Shown here in pieces: positions 6,721 through 12,681 of a stretch of DNA of 12,681 nt; position 1 is the first letter of the stretch, and every line of letters starts with the position of its first letter. The stretch comes from Bryobacterales bacterium (GTDB lineage: Bacteria > Acidobacteriota > Terriglobia > Bryobacterales > Bryobacteraceae). Below the pieces are notes generated by a model. That model did no database searches, was not told the origin of the DNA, and saw only the letters and a program-made list of their open reading frames with translations. The DNA lies in assembly GCA_025353235.1 (NCBI GenBank), contig JANXQZ010001089.1, forward strand, positions 1 through 12,681, written 5' to 3'. A program made the position numbers and the translations under genes.

Positions 6721-8112
6721 CTACATCTCACGCGAAGGACCGGCCAAATCCACATTTGTGAGATAGCCGATGACGGGTTCGGTGGGCTTCCCCGTCTCGG
6801 TTACAAACACGTCGCGACAATCCGGTATCGCGCCGGCTTTGCTGCGAGCTTCCGCCATAGTGGCGCGTCGACCAACCAGGCAAAACGCCTGGAACACCCG
6901 CCCGAGTTTCGCATCATGCAACAAGTCATCAAGGGTTGCGTCGGGAAGGGGTGGCCTTGCCCGAAAGCGTTGGAGCAGGAAACGATCGATTACGCTGCGA
7001 TGCACGATGAATTCAACCAATCCATTGCTCAGCAGGGGCAGGCGATGCATCTTTACACGGTCAAGGTCGTCGATCACTTGTTCGAGAAGTTGGCTGCGCA
7101 CTTCTTCGAGTTCGCGAAAGAACATCCTATCGATGGAAACCATCTTGGCCGTCACGGGAATCCCGCGCGGGTCTGAAAGATCGACAAACGATATCTCGAA
7201 TTCGGTTCTGCTCTTGCCGTAATTGCGCTTCAGACCAGTCACAACAGGAGTGTACGAATCTCCCGAAGGGGACCCTATCGAAACAAGATGCACCACCGGT
7301 TCGCGGCTCGCGACAAAGTCGGCTATCTGATCGCAACAACTTTCGAACCACTCAGGGTCCAGTCCTGAGTTGGGCAGGAGAGCGGACAACGGAATGTCTG
7401 TCTCAATTCGTGTTTTACCGAACAAGCGCGGCAACTCTGAATTACATCCGACAATGGTGGCCTTTTCAGAAACAAGAGAGTTGGCGACCGCACGATCTCG
7501 AATTGAGACAAGAGCTCTGACATCATCGCCCGGCAACTCCACTCGAAGTAACGGCCATGGTGACCAGGATTCGGGGCGCTGCAAAGTGCTTAGCAAGCCC
7601 ACAAATATTTGGTGGAGATCTTTAGCGGCGTCATCGCAATCCTTCTCGGTAAAATCGGTGACAGGTCGCCCTCGGCCCGCGAAGAAGTCCGGCCCCATAA
7701 AAATCTCGCCGACGAGTTTCCGGACTGACTGGAAGTCGTTGGCCTTCGTTGTGAGGCAGCCTTCGTAAACCGCTGGGACCTCTTCTCCGCACTGCAGAAT
7801 GATGATATTTCTGTTTGGGTGGTGCTCGTTAGTAGCGACGCCGCATTCCCACAAGCAGTATGACCAGTTTTGGTCAGCCGAAGTGTATATAAGGATCAAA
7901 GCTTCCGTTTGCCAAAGCGTCGTTCGCAACTGCTCGTTTAGAAAACGACCCGAAGAAGGACCGCTGTAATCGGGGTGGCTTGAAACGTGTATTCGGACCT
8001 GTGCGCCCGTACGGTTCTTGATAAAGTCGGCTAGGGCTTTTGCTATCTCGTGATCTGCATGCTTGTGACTGATGAAAAGGAGCGGTTTAGCAGGGAGTGC
8101 AGGCGCAGTCAT
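6721..8112 (-). CDS. TIR-domain protein with PAS-like middle and CBS-like C-terminus
   Basis: A 463-residue protein with no signal peptide or membrane segment. Residues about 9-145 are a TIR domain: LLFISHKHAD (strand A and the following loop), ALILIYTSAD, then NWSYCLWECGVA, in which Glu89 sits where TIR NADases have their catalytic glutamate. Many bacterial TIR proteins cleave NAD+ or make signalling nucleotides from it during anti-phage defence. Residues about 213-315 resemble a PAS sensor (IVGCNSELPRLFG; an SGDSYTPVV strand pair; then EFEISFVDLSD). Residues about 355-456 resemble a pair of CBS motifs (RLPLLSNGLVEFIVHRSVI; ATMAEARS, then DVFVTETGK and IGYLTNVDL), which usually bind adenine nucleotides. 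The PAS and CBS assignments are by eye and less certain than TIR. The gene stands alone, convergent to the DinB gene and divergent from the sugar operon. No partner effector is seen. Confidence 0.8.
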   Translation of the reverse strand: MTAPALPAKPLLFISHKHADHEIAKALADFIKNRTGAQVRIHVSSHPDYSGPSSGRFLNEQLRTTLWQTEALILIYTSADQNWSYCLWECGVATNEHHPNRNIIILQCGEEVPAVYEGCLTTKANDFQSVRKLVGEIFMGPDFFAGRGRPVTDFTEKDCDDAAKDLHQIFVGLLSTLQRPESWSPWPLLRVELPGDDVRALVSIRDRAVANSLVSEKATIVGCNSELPRLFGKTRIETDIPLSALLPNSGLDPEWFESCCDQIADFVASREPVVHLVSIGSPSGDSYTPVVTGLKRNYGKSRTEFEISFVDLSDPRGIPVTAKMVSIDRMFFRELEEVRSQLLEQVIDDLDRVKMHRLPLLSNGLVEFIVHRSVIDRFLLQRFRARPPLPDATLDDLLHDAKLGRVFQAFCLVGRRATMAEARSKAGAIPDCRDVFVTETGKPTEPVIGYLTNVDLAGPSREM

Positions 8113-8119
8113 TCCGAAC

Positions 8120-8125
8120 AGTATA
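8120..8125 (-). promoter_or_regulatory. Candidate -10 box TATACT of the TIR gene
   Basis: TATACT on the minus strand ends 7 bases before the ATG at 8112, so transcription would begin at or next to the start codon (leaderless). No Shine-Dalgarno site is present. A good -35 box was not found at the usual spacing. Confidence 0.4.
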
Positions 8126-8148
8126 CCCCTTTGCTCTTGCTCTTGTGG

Positions 8149-8157
8149 ACTACAATA
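8149..8157 (+). promoter_or_regulatory. Candidate -10 element ACTACAATA before the sugar isomerase gene
   Basis: Same nonamer as at 4952-4960, again followed by exactly 9 bases before the start codon (GTG at 8167). It faces away from the TIR promoter, and the two -10 boxes are about 25 bases apart. The two promoters may therefore compete or share a regulator. Confidence 0.35.
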
Positions 8158-8166
8158 CGGGGAGCC

Positions 8167-9054
8167 GTGCTAAATCGAAGAGCCTTCCTCGCCACGCTTG
8201 CGATTTCTGCGGCCCGCGCAGCCGATCAGATTCCGGCCAACCAGAATGTTCGCTGGGCACTCGGCGCGAATCTTTGGAACTACTTTCCGCGCGTTCCGTT
8301 CACCGACATTTTGGATGTCATGCGGGATACTGGCTTCATCGGAATTCGCATGACGCAATTTCCAGGCATCCTCGCGACCTACGACATTACTCCAGCTCAA
8401 ATTGAACGCGAGGTTTCGAAACGCAACCTCCACGTTGTCACTATCTCGTATAACGCTCCCGTTAACGATCCAGCCCAGCATGAGAAGGCCATGGCGAGCG
8501 CCAAACAAGCTATGGATTTTCTCAAGCAGTTCGGTGCTAAGAACCTGGTTGTGTTCTCTCCCAAGCGAGGACCTGGCGCGGACGCCTTCAAGACCATGTG
8601 CGCCTTCTATAACCGCTTGGGCGAGACAGCCGGCGAGATGGGATTTCAAGCTGGGTTGCACAACCATCTGGGTCAGATGGTGGAAACTCCCGAAGAGATC
8701 CACCGTTGCATGGCGATGACCGATCCTAAGCTGTTCCACTTTTCGCCAGATACCGCTCACGTTCATTTAGGCGGAGGCGATGTGGCCTCCTTACTTGAGA
8801 AGCACAAGTCGCGCATAACTTTCCTCGATTATAAAGATGCCCAGAGAGCCGGCCTCCAGAAAGATTTCAAGTCCAGCATCTACGATCTCGGCGACGGCGA
8901 GGTTGACTTCCCAGGATGCCATCGCATCTTAAAGAGCATGAGTTACAAGGGCTGGATCTGTGTAGATTTGGACATAGCGCGCAATGGTCCTCGCGCCAGC
9001 TACGAGCGTTGCGGAGCCTATGTTGTCCGCAAGCTCGAACCCATTTATGTTTGA
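8167..9054 (+). CDS. Sugar phosphate isomerase/epimerase-like TIM-barrel protein with leader
   Basis: A 295-residue protein of the xylose-isomerase-like / AP endonuclease family 2 barrel, close in style to hydroxypyruvate isomerases and inosose-related epimerases. Likely metal-site blocks are HNHLG near residue 165, FSPDTAHVHLGGGD near 190-203, FLDYKDAQ and DLGDGEVDFPG. The GTG at 8167 is chosen because the protein then begins with LNRRAFLATLAISAARAADQ, a Tat- or Sec-like leader ending in a plausible Ala-x-Ala-type site. The longer frame from 8050 adds residues that overlap the TIR gene. Its stop overlaps the start of the amidohydrolase gene by 8 bases, so the two are probably co-translated. 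The substrate is unknown. Confidence 0.85.
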   Translation: MLNRRAFLATLAISAARAADQIPANQNVRWALGANLWNYFPRVPFTDILDVMRDTGFIGIRMTQFPGILATYDITPAQIEREVSKRNLHVVTISYNAPVNDPAQHEKAMASAKQAMDFLKQFGAKNLVVFSPKRGPGADAFKTMCAFYNRLGETAGEMGFQAGLHNHLGQMVETPEEIHRCMAMTDPKLFHFSPDTAHVHLGGGDVASLLEKHKSRITFLDYKDAQRAGLQKDFKSSIYDLGDGEVDFPGCHRILKSMSYKGWICVDLDIARNGPRASYERCGAYVVRKLEPIYV

Positions 9055-9922
9055 CCCCAGCCGTCGAAAGGTTCTGAAATTCGCCATGGCAGCCGCCCTC
9101 CCCACCTCGCGCATCATCGACCCGCACGTTCACGTTTGGAAGCACGACCCCAAGTACCCCTTTGCAAAAGGCCAGAAAGTCCCGGCTCGCGATGCCGCTC
9201 CTGAAACACTGCTAGACCTTATGAAACAGCATGGAGTGGCCAAGACGGTGATCATTCAGGTGATTCACTACAAGTACGACAACAGCTATCTGGCCGACGT
9301 GCTGAAAGAGTACCCGCAGTTCTTCCAAGGGGTGGCTCGCGTGGATCCGCTGGATCCCGGCAACGCCGACCATCTCTCGCGTCTGACGGAGGAGCAGCAC
9401 TTCCGGGGCGTGCGCCTGAGTCCGTCCGGTGAAGCAGCAGGTGATTGGATTCGGGGCCCGCTCATGCTTCCTCTGTGGAAGCGCTGCGAGAAGCTGAAAG
9501 TTCCCATGACGATTCTGGCACCCATTAGCCGCATGCCGGACATTGGGAAACTAATCGACCGCTATCCGGATCTGATCATCGTGATTGACCATATGGCGGA
9601 CTGTCCCGTGGATCATCCTGAAGAGCTGCAGAAGCTGATTGACCTGAAACGGCATCCCAAGCTATTCGTGAAGATCTCGCACACTTGGTCACTATCGAAG
9701 GAGCCGTATCCCTGGCTCGATTCACAGCAGCTTGTTAAGCGATTGCACGATGCATTTGGACCCCAGCGGCTCATGTGGGCGACCGATTGGCCCATCGTGG
9801 AAAACGTCTCCACCTATGCGAAAGCGCTCACGGTGGTTCGGGACGACATGCACTTCCTCACCGACGAAGATAAGACGTGGATGATGAGCAAGACTATCGA
9901 ACGCGTGTGGCCTTTCGCTTAG
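9047..9922 (+). CDS. Amidohydrolase_2 family hydrolase with Tat leader
   Basis: A 291-residue metal-dependent hydrolase of the group that includes sugar lactonases and 2-pyrone-4,6-dicarboxylate lactonase. The front has a near-canonical twin-arginine motif, SRRKVLKFAMAAALP (about 5-19). It is followed very closely by the metal-binding HxH in IIDPHVHVW (His27 and His29). Later blocks are IIVIDHMADCP and LMWATDWP, with the likely active-site Asp near residue 246. The hydrophobic stretch is short, so export is likely but not certain. The ATG at 9047 overlaps the stop of the isomerase gene. The frame is open from 8984, but that would extend deep into the upstream gene. Together with the isomerase it suggests uptake or breakdown of a sugar acid or lactone. 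Confidence 0.85.
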   Translation: MFDPSRRKVLKFAMAAALPTSRIIDPHVHVWKHDPKYPFAKGQKVPARDAAPETLLDLMKQHGVAKTVIIQVIHYKYDNSYLADVLKEYPQFFQGVARVDPLDPGNADHLSRLTEEQHFRGVRLSPSGEAAGDWIRGPLMLPLWKRCEKLKVPMTILAPISRMPDIGKLIDRYPDLIIVIDHMADCPVDHPEELQKLIDLKRHPKLFVKISHTWSLSKEPYPWLDSQQLVKRLHDAFGPQRLMWATDWPIVENVSTYAKALTVVRDDMHFLTDEDKTWMMSKTIERVWPFA

Positions 9923-11418
9923 TTCTCGGCGCCGTTTTTCTGCTGTCGCTGGCCGTTCTTGGCTACAAGATAAACGAGGTCGGGCTGGCCGAGTCCTACG
10001 TCGATCCCATCGCGAAGATTCCGGCGCAGGATGAAGCGGTGTATGCCAGCACGGCCATGCATATGGCTCAATCAGGCGGGTGGCTCACGCCGATGTTCCT
10101 GGGCAGGTACGCATTCTATAAGCCGCCACTGCTCTACTGGGTTGCAGGATCGTCGTCAAAACTCTTCGGGCCGTCGTTGTGGGCACTGCGTTTGCCCTCG
10201 CTGCTGGCTGCCTCGGCCATTGCAACGTTGCTGTTCGCCTGGATGTGGCGAGCGCGTTCACTGGCCGCCGCCGTCGCCTCATGTCTGCTTCTCGTTTCTG
10301 ATCGCCTCTTTCACGTTCTCGCGCGGCTCGTGCTCACGGACATGCTCGTCGTGCTTTGCATCGTGATCGCGATGGCTTGCGTTCATTGGGATTCTGAGTT
10401 GACGCGTCGGCGGTCGCTTTGGATTTTGGGTGGTGCCGTGGGCGCTGCCATTATGACCAAGTCCGTCGCCGGACTGCTTCCTTTAATGATGCTGGCTGGT
10501 TCTCGCATCGGGCTGAAACGGTTCGCGCAAGTGTGCGGGATTGCTGCACTAGTGGCCGCGCCGTGGCATGTATATCAGTTGCTGGTCCACACGCGCTGGT
10601 TCTGGACGGAGTATGTTGTGACCGAAAATTTCACGTGGGCCGTAGCCGCGCCGGAACAGAGCACGCAGGAGAACCAGCTTTGGTATTACTTGAAGCGACT
10701 TGCCGTGACTGACCCGCTGCTGTGCTTGGCGGCGATTGCCGGGATTCCGGCGGCGATCCGTGGGCGGAACCGTCTGCTGGCCGCTTGGATCGGCGTCGTG
10801 TTCTTAGCCTTCCTGGCTTTCGGATATCGCAACACTTCGTATTTGCTGCTGTTGATTCCGGCTCTGTGTTTGGCGGGCGGATATGCGCCTCTGCCATGGG
10901 TCTTCGCGGTGCTGGCCGCAGTGAAGTTGATCACGCTGCCGTACCATGCGGAGCATCCGATGCCATCTGTGGCGGCACTACGGGAGTATGCCTCCCTCCA
11001 CCGGCCGAACGATCTGATCATCATTGCGCCGGACGATGAATTTGTGTCCTCCACGCTTGGTCTGCGGCATGTCCGCTACTGTTTTTTCAAAACGAACCCA
11101 GATTCCGGGGCACTCCCGCTTGATTTTCGCTACCTGGGGGTGACTGTTTCCATAGCCGAGTTCAATCGCTTGGGGCTTGAGCTTCCTGTCTTCCGGGAGC
11201 GTTTGGCGGCATTCGGGTTAGATTCGACCGCCCCAGTTGCCACGGTGATCCTGGCGAGAGATCCCGAAGAGCTGCGCGTGCTAATCGCCGCGCATCCGGA
11301 GAGCGATTTTTCGCTGCCTGCTGGTTTTGTTCAGTTCGCGGATGAAAAGCACACGGGCTGGAATAGGACAGCAGGGAGGTTGTTCCTGCTCGGACTCAGC
11401 CGGGAAGCAGCACGCTAA
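9877..11418 (+). CDS. GT39/ArnT-like membrane glycosyltransferase
   Basis: Up to 513 residues, dominated by hydrophobic segments: about 12-30, then many between 90 and 370. It has the first-loop signature of the dolichyl-phosphate-mannose/ArnT superfamily: QDEAVYASTAMHMAQSGGWL, with the acidic pair at 52-53, then YKPPLLYW (81-88). Such enzymes use polyprenyl-phosphate sugars to modify proteins or lipid A on the outer face of the inner membrane. A soluble C-terminal part of about 130 residues follows. The start is uncertain. GTG at 9877 overlaps the amidohydrolase gene by 46 bases. GTG at 9907 would overlap by only 16 and still keep the first helix. Neither has a good ribosome site, which is consistent with coupling to the upstream gene. 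Confidence 0.85.
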   Translation: MDDEQDYRTRVAFRLVLGAVFLLSLAVLGYKINEVGLAESYVDPIAKIPAQDEAVYASTAMHMAQSGGWLTPMFLGRYAFYKPPLLYWVAGSSSKLFGPSLWALRLPSLLAASAIATLLFAWMWRARSLAAAVASCLLLVSDRLFHVLARLVLTDMLVVLCIVIAMACVHWDSELTRRRSLWILGGAVGAAIMTKSVAGLLPLMMLAGSRIGLKRFAQVCGIAALVAAPWHVYQLLVHTRWFWTEYVVTENFTWAVAAPEQSTQENQLWYYLKRLAVTDPLLCLAAIAGIPAAIRGRNRLLAAWIGVVFLAFLAFGYRNTSYLLLLIPALCLAGGYAPLPWVFAVLAAVKLITLPYHAEHPMPSVAALREYASLHRPNDLIIIAPDDEFVSSTLGLRHVRYCFFKTNPDSGALPLDFRYLGVTVSIAEFNRLGLELPVFRERLAAFGLDSTAPVATVILARDPEELRVLIAAHPESDFSLPAGFVQFADEKHTGWNRTAGRLFLLGLSREAAR

Positions 11419-11451
11419 ACTTCGAGCGCCATCCATCGGGGTGTGGAACAC

Positions 11452-11459
11452 TGTATACA
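11452..11459. promoter_or_regulatory. TGTATACA palindrome, possible antitoxin operator or -10 box
   Basis: An 8-base perfect palindrome lies directly before the GTG at 11461. Ribbon-helix-helix antitoxins commonly bind short palindromes in their own promoters, and the TATACA core also resembles a -10 box. It is short enough to occur by chance. Confidence 0.25.
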
Positions 11460-11460
11460 A

Positions 11461-11718
11461 GTGAGCAGCCCAATTACGGAGACCCTTTCTATACGGATTG
11501 ACGCCGGAACCAAGAAACGATTGGATGCTCTCGCAAAGCAATCTAAGCGCTCGAAATCATTTCTTGCAGCGGAGGCAATAGCAGCCTATGTCGAGTCCGA
11601 AGAGTGGCAACTTGGGGAGATACACACGGCGCTGACCGAACTCGACGCGGAGGAGGGTGTCAGCCATGAAAAGGTTTCGACTTGGCTGAATTCGTGGGGT
11701 AAGCCAGTCGAGAGATGA
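11461..11718 (+). CDS. Ribbon-helix-helix (CopG/RelB-like) antitoxin
   Basis: An 85-residue small DNA-binding protein. Residues about 7-14 (ETLSIRID) form the ribbon strand, followed by helices AGTKKRLDALAKQS and SKSFLAAEAIAAYV. This is the typical MetJ/Arc layout of antitoxins that partner ParE/RelE toxins. The acidic tail and GVSHEKVSTWLNSWG match the toxin-binding end of the family. The GTG at 11461 is preferred. The frame also opens at GTG 11443, but that adds six residues with no domain support and spans the palindrome. The toxin relic begins 10 bases after the stop. The antitoxin frame looks intact although its partner is broken. Confidence 0.85.
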   Translation: MSSPITETLSIRIDAGTKKRLDALAKQSKRSKSFLAAEAIAAYVESEEWQLGEIHTALTELDAEEGVSHEKVSTWLNSWGKPVER

Positions 11719-11728
11719 ATGCCCCACG

Positions 11729-12012
11729 ATGAAAGCGAGGTGGTCTTCCAGAGCGATACGGCATCTGGTCGCGTTGCGGGAACGGATTGAGAAAAATTCC
11801 GAACAGAATGCGGCGCTCGTGGCCAGGCGCATCTGGAGGCCGTCCCCCTGCTCCAAACTCAACTTGAGATGGGACGAGTTGGCAGGGTGCTCGGAACACC
11901 GTGAGTTAGGAGTGCCGGGCACGCCGTATATCATTCCGTATCGGATGCGACGAGACCTGCGGCAACTTCTGGCCTTTTCCATGGTCGCCAAAAATGGCCG
12001 GGCAAGTTGTGA
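11729..12012 (+). pseudogene. ParE/RelE-family toxin relic with three single-base indels
   Basis: The first 35 residues read as a normal ParE toxin (MKARWSSRAIRHLVALRERI; then ending SEQNAALVARRI). At 11833 a base appears lost: shifting frame yields LEAVPLLQTQLEMGRVGRVLGT. At 11899-11900 one extra C restores the first frame for RELGVPGTPYIIPYRMRRD. In the TTTT run at 11975-11978 another base appears lost, and the shifted frame gives FHGRQKWPGKL with a stop at 12010-12012, the normal end of the family. As sequenced, the original frame stays open to 12019 (96 residues), with out-of-frame segments in the middle and at the C-terminus. An automatic annotation would call it intact. A functional ParE fold is unlikely unless these are sequence errors. 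Confidence 0.85.
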
Positions 12013-12029
12013 ACGCTGACGATCCAGAA

Positions 12030-12681
12030 CTAGTGGCTGGTCCGGTCCGCTACCGCATCGCAGATTCCGTTTAGCAGCTTCTCATCCAGCGGCTTGCTGA
12101 GCACGAATCCCTCGCCGTTGTGGAACGCCTTATACAAATCTGGATCGTACCCCTGCGTCAACAGCACGAACGTTCCCACATGTCGCCGGACGCGTTCGAA
12201 GAACTCGATCCAATTCAATCCTGGCATCCGCACCGCGCAAATGGTCACATCGAATCGCAGGCGCTGAGCCAACTCGGCCGCTTCTTCGGCGCTCGAGACC
12301 GGCACCACCCGATCGCCTCGCTTGCCGAGAAGCTGAATGATCTGTTTCTGCGTTTTCATCTCGGGCTCTACCAACAGTGCCGTTAATTGACGGCGAGCGA
12401 TTCTGCTCTCTTCCATTCCAGAGCCTTGCCGGATTTGAGAACTCTCCATCACTGGCAATTCCACCTCAAAGCGGCACTGGCCCGCGCCGCCGCGGACGAA
12501 GCACACGTCTCCCCCGTTGTCTTGGATCATGCTCCGGCACAGGCTAAGCCCCATGGCGGCTTTCCCGCTTCCCCCGTTTTCAAACGGATCCGCTTTGCGA
12601 ACCTCGGCAGGCTCGCAGCAGTAGCCGATCTCCACCAGAACACGCTTGGCCAACAAACTTGTCGAGATCTGGACAAGCTTG
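12030..12681 (-). CDS. Hybrid histidine kinase, C-terminal part, with degenerate receiver domain (partial)
   Basis: The frame is open to the right edge of the window, so this is the 3' end of a longer gene. Residue numbers count from the TTG at 12656. Residues about 1-70 resemble the end of a kinase ATP-binding domain: ADPFENGGSGKAAMGLSLC is an F/G2-box-like stretch, followed by NGGDVCFVRGGAGQCRFEVELPV. The G2 box is weak (AAMGLS instead of GLGLS). Residues about 92-205 are a receiver domain. It has lost the phospho-acceptor: the expected Asp in the LLDxRMPG position is Ala141 (TICAVRMPG), and the acidic pair is LVEPEM instead of VDDE. The conserved Lys188 (LSKPL) and Thr167 remain. The receiver probably acts as a protein-binding or non-phosphorylated module. 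Confidence 0.8.
   Translation of the reverse strand, partial: KLVQISTSLLAKRVLVEIGYCCEPAEVRKADPFENGGSGKAAMGLSLCRSMIQDNGGDVCFVRGGAGQCRFEVELPVMESSQIRQGSGMEESRIARRQLTALLVEPEMKTQKQIIQLLGKRGDRVVPVSSAEEAAELAQRLRFDVTICAVRMPGLNWIEFFERVRRHVGTFVLLTQGYDPDLYKAFHNGEGFVLSKPLDEKLLNGICDAVADRTSH

Noticed and set aside
8170..8766. 198-residue minus-strand frame opposite the sugar isomerase
   Set aside because: Antisense to a well supported family protein; composition and lack of domain features point to a shadow.
11557..11991. 144-residue minus-strand frame across the antitoxin-toxin pair
   Set aside because: The plus strand has a clear antitoxin and toxin remnants; this frame has no features of its own.
1..12681. 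CRISPR arrays, tRNA or rRNA genes, insertion sequences
   Set aside because: No regularly spaced direct repeats, cloverleaf-like sequence, transposase or long terminal inverted repeats were noticed by eye.

Overview
The window looks like chromosome from a fairly GC-rich, free-living bacterium, most likely an acidobacterium of the Solibacter/Bryobacter type. That placement is an inference from gene content: several sugar-metabolism proteins carry Tat-like leaders, and a tad locus sits beside them. No rRNA, tRNA, CRISPR array, insertion sequence or prophage gene was seen.

Left part (1-4830), all on the minus strand. Reading in the direction of transcription: a CpaB-like protein with a secretin-like C-terminal tail, then TadB and TadC (an incomplete tad/Flp pilus or type II-secretion-like set), then ComF, then an HNH endonuclease. 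cpaB and tadB are 9 bases apart, tadB and tadC share an ATGA overlap, and comF overlaps the HNH gene by 26 bases. The usual secretin, TadZ and TadA ATPase genes are absent between cpaB and tadB. A strong hairpin follows the HNH gene.

Middle part (4970-6705), plus strand. A Tat-leader Gfo/Idh/MocA oxidoreductase is followed by a DinB-family gene broken by a single extra base.

Minus-strand island (6721-8112). One gene encodes a TIR-domain protein with a PAS-like middle and a CBS-like C-terminus. This three-part layout is the best candidate here for an unusual sensor-effector, possibly defence-related. It is transcribed divergently from the next block with only 54 bases between the two starts.

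Right-centre block (8167-11418), plus strand, a tight overlapping operon: a secreted TIM-barrel sugar isomerase/epimerase, a Tat-leader amidohydrolase_2 protein and a membrane GT39/ArnT-like glycosyltransferase.

Right end (11443-12681). A ribbon-helix-helix antitoxin is followed by a ParE/RelE toxin relic. The relic is formally open but has three single-base indels, so much of its reading frame is nonsense. On the minus strand is the 3' end of a hybrid histidine kinase whose receiver domain has Ala where the phospho-accepting Asp should be. Two genes with single-base indels in one window mean either real decay or assembly error, and that should be settled from reads.
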